NCBI GenBank assembly: GCA_965246745.1
Contig: OZ251980.1
Location: 1,922,001 to 1,986,000, forward strand
DNA: 64,000 bases
Source: JANXMY01 sp965246745
GTDB taxonomy: Bacteria; Armatimonadota; Armatimonadia; Armatimonadales; Capsulimonadaceae
Direction: 5' to 3'
The notes under the pieces: generated by a model
The model's database searches: none
The model's input: the letters and a program-made list of their open reading frames with translations, nothing else
Told to the model about the DNA's origin: nothing
Shown here: positions 58,458 to 64,000 of the stretch, in pieces
How positions within the stretch are numbered: position 1 is the stretch's first letter
Layout of the letters: the number at the start of each line of letters is the position of its first letter
Made by a program: the position numbers and the translations under genes

Positions 58458-59228
58458 ATGATCCCTATGATAAACAAAGCAATTTATCGAATTATTGCTC
58501 GAATGTCTAAAACAAGCGGGGATACCATCCCCAAACCGTACATTATGCTTTTTCTGCCTCCCGACCCCATAATTCTGGACGCGGGAGCGCATCTCGGCGA
58601 AGATACGATTTCTATGAATTTTCTTTGGCCGGCAGCAACTATTCATGCCTTTGAGCCGGTTCCGGCACTATTCGCACAGCTTATCGCCAACACCGCACCC
58701 CTCACAAACACCCACTGCTATCCATTAGCGTTAGGTGCCGAAACCGGGACGGCTCGTTTTTATGTGAGCGGCGGAGGCGGCGATGCTTCCAGCTCACTTC
58801 TTGCTCCTAAAGAGACGCACACGATTAATCCTCATGTGACTTTTCCACTGGAAATCACGGTGCCGACAATAACTTTAGACGACTGGGGAAAACAGCATAA
58901 ATGCACTCGGCTGGATTTTCTTTGGCTCGATATGCAGGGTGCGGAATTAGCAATGATGCAGTCTGCGCCGGGTTTGCTGTCCACTGTGCGTGTGATCCAT
59001 CTCGAAGTGTCCACCGTGGAACTCTACGAGAATAACCCTCTGTACTCTGAAGTACGACTGTGGCTGGAAAATCAAGGATTTCGTTTAGACACGAAAGAAA
59101 TCATTTCAGGTTCGAGCGGAAACGCACTTTTCATTCGGCAGAACGTTCGGCTGCGCTGGGATCGCCTGCTTCATGTGATGCTCAGAAAAGTGAGCAGTCT
59201 CTTGAAGAATTTAATGAAAGCATCATGA
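58458..59228 (+). CDS. FkbM-family methyltransferase
   Basis: The 256-residue protein has a SAM site ILDAGAHLGEDTISMNFL, then IHAFEPVPALFAQLI, DFLWLDMQGAELAMMQSAP and VIHLEVSTVELYENN, the FkbM pattern. It would O-methylate a sugar. It begins 3 bases after the right-hand target duplication of the MITE, so the element separates it from the GT10 gene. AT-rich like GT10. It overlaps the next FkbM gene by ATGA. Confidence 0.88.
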   Translation: MIPMINKAIYRIIARMSKTSGDTIPKPYIMLFLPPDPIILDAGAHLGEDTISMNFLWPAATIHAFEPVPALFAQLIANTAPLTNTHCYPLALGAETGTARFYVSGGGGDASSSLLAPKETHTINPHVTFPLEITVPTITLDDWGKQHKCTRLDFLWLDMQGAELAMMQSAPGLLSTVRVIHLEVSTVELYENNPLYSEVRLWLENQGFRLDTKEIISGSSGNALFIRQNVRLRWDRLLHVMLRKVSSLLKNLMKAS

Positions 59229-59989
59229 CGGACCCAAAACGATACTCGCTCGGCTGGTTTCTGCGCGTGCCGCTGATGCTCAGGCGCAAGCGGGAGGCGG
59301 GCTTGCCGCTGGCGCTGACGCCGAAAAGCAAGATCAGCTACGCGCAGTTCGGCGAAGACATTGTCGTCGCCAGCGTTTTATGGCATCTTCGTATCACAAA
59401 GCCCCTGTACCTCGACATCGGCGCTTATGATCCCCAATTTCTGAGCAATACGTATTACTTTTACAAACAAGGCGGCAGCGGCGTGTGCGTGGAACCCGAC
59501 CCGGCGCGTCAGTCCGCCTTTCGGCGTCGCCGGCCCCGCGACCTGTGCCTAAGCGCCGGGGTGGGCGCAGCAGACCTAGACGGCGTTCCGTTTTATGTGC
59601 TTTCGGAGCCGACCCTGAGCACGTTCGATGAAGCCGGCGCTCGGCAGCATGAGGCCGGCGGCAAGATACGCATTCAGGCTGTGCTTTCGGTTCCCGTTTA
59701 CACCATCAACACGCTGATTGAAAAACACTTTCCTCGCTGCCCCGATTTTTTGTCGGTGGACGTGGAAGGGATTGACCTTGAGATTTTGCAGGCGATGGAC
59801 TTTACGCGGTTCCGGCCGGCCGTCATCTGCGTCGAAACCATTGACTTTTACACGCAGGCCAAGCAGCTTGCCGTGGTCGAGTTTCTCCAAACGAAGAATT
59901 ATCGCGTGCAGGCCGACACGGTGATCAACACGATTTTGGTAGACAATCAGGCGTGGGCGGCGCGGGAAAGCGCAGGGACGCCGCCATGA
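59225..59989 (+). CDS. FkbM-family methyltransferase, second
   Basis: The 254-residue protein has ISYAQFGEDIVVASVLWHL, PLYLDIGAYDPQFLSNTYYFYKQGG, GVCVEPDPARQSAFRRRRP, PDFLSVDVEGIDLEILQAMD and RPAVICVET. This is a distinct FkbM subfamily. Base composition is again GC-rich, so the AT-rich segment ends here. Its stop overlaps the next GT gene (ATGA). Confidence 0.9.
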   Translation: MTDPKRYSLGWFLRVPLMLRRKREAGLPLALTPKSKISYAQFGEDIVVASVLWHLRITKPLYLDIGAYDPQFLSNTYYFYKQGGSGVCVEPDPARQSAFRRRRPRDLCLSAGVGAADLDGVPFYVLSEPTLSTFDEAGARQHEAGGKIRIQAVLSVPVYTINTLIEKHFPRCPDFLSVDVEGIDLEILQAMDFTRFRPAVICVETIDFYTQAKQLAVVEFLQTKNYRVQADTVINTILVDNQAWAARESAGTPP

Positions 59990-60957
59990 GCGCTCGCGTG
60001 ACCTGGCTGCTGCCGGTGAAAAACGGGATGCCGTATCTGCCCGCCGCGCTGGAGTCCATTGCCGCGCAGACGTTTACGGACTGGGAGATTATCGCGTGGG
60101 TCAACGGCTCCGACGACGGCACGCTGGAAGAGCTGCGGCACTGGATACCGTCGCGCCTGCCGGGGCGGATTGTCGCCGACCGGCCCGGCAGCTACGGGCG
60201 GGCGATGGCGGAGATGACACGGATGGCGGACACGGAGCTGTGCGCGATTGTGCATGCCGACGATGTCAACGCCCCGGAGCGGCTGGCCGTGCAGACAGCA
60301 TTCCTGGACGCGCACCCGGAAGTCGCCGTGGCCGGCGGGGCTTACTCTGTCATTGACGGCGAGGGCCGGCAGATCAGCGCGGCGGGTCATGTTTACAAGC
60401 GCCATGACGACATTGTTAATTATATGATCCAAAACACGGCCATCGGCTGCCCGACCGCGCTGTTTCGCCGCGCCGCCGTGCTGGAAGCCGGCAACCACCG
60501 GGACATCGCTCTGGTGGAAGATTACGACCTGTGGCTGCGGCTGGCCGCCCGGCACCGGCTGGCGAATGTCGAGAACTGCGTGCTGCATTACCGGGTGCAT
60601 GAGCGCAGCGCCACTCAGGAAGCCGTCGCCGCCGACCGCGTCGCTCCCGCCGCGAATGCCTGCTTTTACGCGCACGCGTCCGCGCTGTACGGCCTCGGCG
60701 AGCGGGACGCCGTGCGCCTGCGCGAACGCCGCCACCCGTTTGCGCTCGGGCCGCTGCTGCGGGCGGCGCGGCACCTCAGCCGCACCCAGGGCGGGACAAC
60801 TCTGGGCCGCTTTTTCGCCCCGTCGTTTGTCGCCGGCGGCCGGGGGCTGGTCCGTCCCGGCGACTGGCTGTCCCGCCTGCCGCTGACCCTGCTGGCCTAC
60901 CGCCGCGTTTCGCCGGGCCGGATCTGGTCGCGCCTGCGGAAAAAGCTGGGCCGCTAA
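59986..60957 (+). CDS. Glycosyltransferase family 2
   Basis: The 323-residue protein has VTWLLPVKNGMPYLPAALESI, AQTFTDWEIIAWVNGSDDGT, CAIVHADDVNAPERL (DxD region) and VEDYDLWLRLA. It is a GT-A enzyme acting on surface glycan. The start is ATG 59986 overlapping the previous stop; the frame from 59953 is too long. Its stop region overlaps the convergent glycosyltransferase at 60954. Confidence 0.92.
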   Translation: MSARVTWLLPVKNGMPYLPAALESIAAQTFTDWEIIAWVNGSDDGTLEELRHWIPSRLPGRIVADRPGSYGRAMAEMTRMADTELCAIVHADDVNAPERLAVQTAFLDAHPEVAVAGGAYSVIDGEGRQISAAGHVYKRHDDIVNYMIQNTAIGCPTALFRRAAVLEAGNHRDIALVEDYDLWLRLAARHRLANVENCVLHYRVHERSATQEAVAADRVAPAANACFYAHASALYGLGERDAVRLRERRHPFALGPLLRAARHLSRTQGGTTLGRFFAPSFVAGGRGLVRPGDWLSRLPLTLLAYRRVSPGRIWSRLRKKLGR

Positions 60958-62102
60958 CGCCCCCCCGCCACACGCCCCATTTCTTCCCGCAGGCGCGGGG
61001 CCTGCGCGTCGGCGGTGAAGTGCGCCAAAACCCGCCGCCGGGCGGCCCGGCCCAGCGCGGTGCGGCGCTCCGGGTCCCGGCACAGCGCGGCGATCTCGGC
61101 GGCCATGTTCGGCGGCGAAAACTCGGCCACCACCACCCCGGCGTCGCCGGCAAACTCACGCGGGCCGCCGGTTCCCGCAAAGCAGACCACGGCCCGCTCC
61201 AGCAGCATGTTCTCGAGCAGCGCCAGCGACGCCGTTTCTTCCCACGAAGTCAGCGCGAACACGTCAAAACTCTGATAATATGCCTGCGGGGTGCGCGTGA
61301 ACGGCACAAACTCGATGTCGTCGGTTAAGCCCAGCTTGCGGGCCATTTCCCGGAACTGCCAGCCTTCCTCGTTGTCCGGCACGCCGACCCAGACAAACCG
61401 CACCGTCTCAGCGCCCAAAATCCGCTTGGTCTCCGCCGCCGTCAGCAGCCAAAGCTGCGCCCCTTTGCACCAGTTGATCACCCCCGCCCCGCCGACCACA
61501 AAGCGCGTGTCCCGGCGCGGCGCGGGCGGCGCGGCAGGCAGCGCGGCGGGGTTAATAAACGCCGGCACGACCGCGATTTTGTCGGGATCAATCCCGCACC
61601 GCTCGGTCAGCGCTTCGGCGACGGCCTCCGACACGGCCACATACCGCGCCGGCAGATCGCGCAGCAGGTCCGGCGAGTGCGCCATAAACGGCACCAGCAC
61701 ATGGTCCAGCTCGTGCACATGCAGCAGCACCGGCGCGTCGGGCAGCCGCAGGCGGCGAGCGGCCAGCAGGCCCGCCACACTGTTGATATAAATCACGTCG
61801 GGCCGCCACCGGCGCAGCGGCCCGGCCCACAGCCGGCCTTTGGCGAGGCTCAGGCCCCGGTGCCCGGCAAACCGCGCCAGCGCCCCGAGCGGCGCGGTCA
61901 TGCCCGGCCAGCCGTAAGACACCAGGGTCTGCACCGGCCCGAGCGCCCGAAAGTCCGCCGCCAGCGGCCCGCCCAGGTACGCTACCGTGCGAAGCTCAAT
62001 GTCTGCTGTCAGGCGCTGAAATGCGCTCAGGGCGACTTTGGGCGCTCCGGTCGGCGACAATTCGTGGATCAGCAGCAGCACTTTAAGTTTGCGCGGTGTC
62101 AT
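60954..62102 (-). CDS. Glycosyltransferase family 4-like (GT-B)
   Basis: The 382-residue protein has a GT-B fold: KVLLLIHELSPTGAPKVALSAFQRL at the N-terminus, VLLHVHELDHVL, GGAGVINWCKGAQLWLLTA and the C-terminal PQAYYQSFDVFALTSWEETASLALLENMLLERAVVCF, with the family 4 ExxxE-like active loop. It converges with the GT2 gene (4-bp overlap of ends). TATACT lies 8 bases before its ATG. Confidence 0.9.
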   Translation of the reverse strand: MTPRKLKVLLLIHELSPTGAPKVALSAFQRLTADIELRTVAYLGGPLAADFRALGPVQTLVSYGWPGMTAPLGALARFAGHRGLSLAKGRLWAGPLRRWRPDVIYINSVAGLLAARRLRLPDAPVLLHVHELDHVLVPFMAHSPDLLRDLPARYVAVSEAVAEALTERCGIDPDKIAVVPAFINPAALPAAPPAPRRDTRFVVGGAGVINWCKGAQLWLLTAAETKRILGAETVRFVWVGVPDNEEGWQFREMARKLGLTDDIEFVPFTRTPQAYYQSFDVFALTSWEETASLALLENMLLERAVVCFAGTGGPREFAGDAGVVVAEFSPPNMAAEIAALCRDPERRTALGRAARRRVLAHFTADAQAPRLREEMGRVAGGR

Positions 62103-62110
62103 AAGCAAAG

Positions 62111-62116
62111 AGTATA
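62111..62116 (-). promoter_or_regulatory. -10 box of the minus-strand glycosyltransferase
   Basis: TATACT on the minus strand, 8 bases before ATG 62102, back to back with TACACT at 62140-62145 for the divergent gene. Confidence 0.5.
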
Positions 62117-62139
62117 CTCGATTTTCCCCCGCCGGCAGG

Positions 62140-62145
62140 TACACT
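62140..62145 (+). promoter_or_regulatory. -10 box of the plus-strand glycosyltransferase
   Basis: GGTACACT followed by 6 bases and ATG 62152, so a leaderless transcript is predicted. Confidence 0.5.
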
Positions 62146-62151
62146 GAGACC

Positions 62152-63282
62152 ATGCGAATCGGCATTGACGCGCGGACTCTTTCCGGCCGCTTCACCGGGG
62201 ACCGAACTTACTGGCGCGGCCTGCTGTCCGGCCTGTCGGCGGTAGACGCTGTGAATGAGTATATTTTGTACACGCGCGGCCCGGTCGAAGGCGAGCCGCC
62301 CGCGCTCGGGCCGAACTTTACCTGGCGCGAAATTCCAAAGCCGTCCCACGATGCTTTGTGGATGCTGGCGGCGTTCCCGCAGGCGCTCAAAGCCGACCGA
62401 ATTGATGTGGCGCATACCCAGTACAATATCCCTCTGCTTGGCTGTCCCTGCCCGGTCGTCACCACGGTTCACGACGTTTCGTTTCAAATCCACCCCGACT
62501 TGTTTCTGCCGAAAGACCGCTGGATTTTGCAGAACTTGGTGCCGCGCTCCATGGCAAAGGCCGCCGCCGTGGTCGCCGTTTCCGAAAGCACGCGCCGGGA
62601 CATCCTGCGCTCGTACCCCCGTATCCCAAAAGAAAAAGTCCGGGTCGTGCTGGAAGCCGCCGGAAAACAATTTCGCGTGCCCGCAGCGGGGCAGGAGTCC
62701 GCGCGGGCGGCGGCGAATACTTGCTTAGGTTTGGACGACCGGCCTTATTTGCTGGCCGTCGGCGTGCTCCAGCCGCGCAAGAACTTAGAAGTTTTGCTGG
62801 ATGCGTTCGCCCTCCTAAAGCTCGGGCCGCGCCCGCCGCCGCACCGGCTGATCGTCGCCGGCAAGCGCGGCTGGCTCGACGAGACCGACGCCCAGCTCGC
62901 CGCGCTGCCGCCGGAAGTGCAGGCCGAGATTATGCTGGCCGGCTACGTCGCCGACGGCGACCTGCCCGCGCTGTACGGCGGCGCGGACGCCTTGTGCTAC
63001 CCGTCGCGCTACGAAGGCTTCGGCCTGCCGCCGCTCGAAGCGATGGCCTGCGGCTGCCCGGTGCTGTGCAGCCGGTCGTCGTCGCTGCCCGAAGTGGTCG
63101 GCGACGCCGGGATACTGCTGCCCGCCGACTCCAGCGCCTGGGCGCACGCGCTGGAAAAGCTGCTGGCGTCGCCTGCCGTTTCGGCAAGATGGCGCGAGCG
63201 CGGCCCCGCCCGCGCCGCCCTGTTTTCATGGGAAAAGGCCGGGCGTGAAACCCTGGCGATTTACGAGGAGTGCGCGAAATAG
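62152..63282 (+). CDS. Glycosyltransferase family 4
   Basis: The 376-residue GT-B protein has MRIGIDARTLSGRFTGDRTY, VTTVHDVSFQIHPDLF, AVVAVSESTRRDILRSYP, YLLAVGVLQPRKNLEVLLDAF and PSRYEGFGLPPLEAMACGCPV (E-x7-E). It transfers a sugar from an NDP donor with retention. It is divergent from the gene at 60954. Its stop is followed by a 14-bp duplication. Confidence 0.94.
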   Translation: MRIGIDARTLSGRFTGDRTYWRGLLSGLSAVDAVNEYILYTRGPVEGEPPALGPNFTWREIPKPSHDALWMLAAFPQALKADRIDVAHTQYNIPLLGCPCPVVTTVHDVSFQIHPDLFLPKDRWILQNLVPRSMAKAAAVVAVSESTRRDILRSYPRIPKEKVRVVLEAAGKQFRVPAAGQESARAAANTCLGLDDRPYLLAVGVLQPRKNLEVLLDAFALLKLGPRPPPHRLIVAGKRGWLDETDAQLAALPPEVQAEIMLAGYVADGDLPALYGGADALCYPSRYEGFGLPPLEAMACGCPVLCSRSSSLPEVVGDAGILLPADSSAWAHALEKLLASPAVSARWRERGPARAALFSWEKAGRETLAIYEECAK

Positions 63283-63295
63283 AGTGCGCGAAATG
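63268..63295 (+). repeat. 14-bp duplication across the stop of the GT4 gene
   Basis: GAGTGCGCGAAATA, which contains the start of the TAG stop, is followed by GAGTGCGCGAAATG. Confidence 0.92.
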
Positions 63296-63308
63296 AGGGG
63301 CGTAAGAA

Positions 63309-63632
63309 ATGATCACAGCGGAGAAAAGCGCAGCAAGCGAGAGTGTCGCGGCTGCGGCCCGAAAACTTGCGGACTACAACATAGAAGTATCCCCGGATTT
63401 GGCGGGCATCTACCTGTTTCCCTCACAAGATACGGTTCGCCTTGTGATTCTTGACCCGGTGACAATTCCCAGCGAGGAAATGGTTCCGTATTATTTCGGG
63501 GCGTTTCCAAAAGGCGACGTCCAGTTCCCGTCTGCGGTTGTCGTTATTCTCCCGGAGGAAAAATTTGTGCTTTCTCCGCCGCCGGGCTGGGGGACCTGGG
63601 ACGAAGCTGTTCAGCTTTGGCCGAAGAACTAG
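63309..63632 (+). CDS. Putative partner of a HEPN-like protein
   Basis: The 107-residue protein has a beta-rich core: GIYLFPSQDTVRLVILDPV and VQFPSAVVVILPEEKFVLSPPPGW. No family recognised. It is followed 15 bases later by a HEPN-like gene, like the other HEPN pairs of the window but in the order partner first. ATG 63309. Confidence 0.6.
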   Translation: MITAEKSAASESVAAAARKLADYNIEVSPDLAGIYLFPSQDTVRLVILDPVTIPSEEMVPYYFGAFPKGDVQFPSAVVVILPEEKFVLSPPPGWGTWDEAVQLWPKN

Positions 63633-63647
63633 AAAGGTAAAGCGGCT

Positions 63648-64000
63648 ATGCCGACGGATTGGCGCGACGCTTTGCTTGTGCAGGCGCGTTCGGATTTTGA
63701 GATGCTGACCCTTCTTCGCGCTCACAACGCGCCGTTCTGCCATCAGCTTCACTTTTTGCAGATGGCGACGGAGAAGCTTGGGAAGGGGTTTGCCACTGCG
63801 CCGGGCGGGCCGCAGCCGGCGAAAGTGCATCGCGCTTTCGTCGGGTTTCTGCGCTCGGTGAAAAGCAGTGTTCAGCTTCGGCAAGCCTGCCGCTGCGGTT
63901 CCGGTCAGATTGATGCTTACATTGCCGCGCTGCTGCCGCTGGCGCGGCAGATTGAAGACCTCGCGCCGACGAATGCAAATGACGGCCCGAACCCAGAGTA
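63648..64000 (+). CDS. HEPN-like protein, cut by the window end
   Basis: At least 117 residues: DWRDALLVQARSDFEMLTLL, then FCHQLHFLQMATEKLGKGF, the HEPN-type helix with CHQLHF, then a second helical bundle (YIAALLPLARQIEDLAP). The C-terminus runs off the edge. It follows the partner gene; no nucleotidyltransferase is visible. Confidence 0.6.
   Translation, partial: MPTDWRDALLVQARSDFEMLTLLRAHNAPFCHQLHFLQMATEKLGKGFATAPGGPQPAKVHRAFVGFLRSVKSSVQLRQACRCGSGQIDAYIAALLPLARQIEDLAPTNANDGPNPE

Overview
The window is GC-rich, densely coded bacterial chromosome with short operons in which genes often overlap by ATGA or GTGA. A pseudopilin-like protein, a HAF-repeat PEP-CTERM protein, a CAAX-protease-related membrane protein, a large polytopic protein resembling the DUF6784/6785 group and many small toxin-antitoxin and HEPN genes together suggest an Armatimonadota-like organism. 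This is inference: no rRNA gene or other phylogenetic marker was seen that settles it. No tRNA, rRNA or CRISPR array was recognised.

Layout. 1-9 kb holds a truncated secreted protein, cmk-plsC, a Phd/VapC pair, panB, two DUF4870 membrane proteins, gpmA, a HEPN gene pair, a VWA protein and panC. 9-17 kb holds a CPBP-protease/SIMPL pair, hemW, and a tetrapyrrole/cytochrome/SRP cluster (precorrin-2 dehydrogenase, hemA, CcsA/HemX-like, ftsY). 17-27 kb is accessory: Uma2, pepF, a PQQ-type beta-propeller, two paralogous HEPN modules, an RHH/PIN pair, smpB, an acidic orphan behind a strong RNA hairpin, and an HsdR-N-like nuclease whose start is probably frameshifted. 27-41 kb holds sugar-nucleotide and glycan genes (epimerase, ugd, gtrA, a glycosyltransferase, glf, two GH1-like proteins), a molybdate cluster (HTH-TOBE regulator, modA, modB), a PEP-CTERM protein, a polytopic membrane protein and msrB. 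41-54 kb holds two CbiX-type chelatases, an M13 peptidase, mfd, a Nudix protein, another PIN pair, a DUF2156 protein, two small tail-anchored proteins and a lytic transglycosylase. 54-63 kb is a surface-glycan locus: HTH protein, Wzm/Wzt-type ABC exporter, five glycosyltransferases including a GT10 fucosyltransferase-like enzyme, and two FkbM methyltransferases. A further HEPN-type pair runs off the right edge.

Working together. Ugd (UDP-glucuronate), Glf (UDP-galactofuranose) and the epimerase could supply precursors that the glycosyltransferases assemble and Wzm/Wzt exports. HemA, precorrin-2 dehydrogenase, the CbiX proteins and HemW form a scattered tetrapyrrole set.

The most unusual content is not a classical gene. 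(1) Families of palindromic repeats lie between genes and also in frame inside modA, wzt, a GT2 gene and hemW, and form the tail of plsC. (2) A 208-bp MITE has perfect 53-bp terminal inverted repeats and a 7-bp target duplication. (3) A three-copy element has small hairpins, one of which keeps its pairing while its bases change. (4) -10 boxes sit only 6-9 bases before the start codons of many genes, suggesting leaderless mRNAs. (5) Short duplications, mostly of 13-14 bp period, straddle or follow stop codons. (6) A HEPN-plus-partner module is duplicated, and one copy is embedded in the duplicated 5' end of a neighbouring gene.
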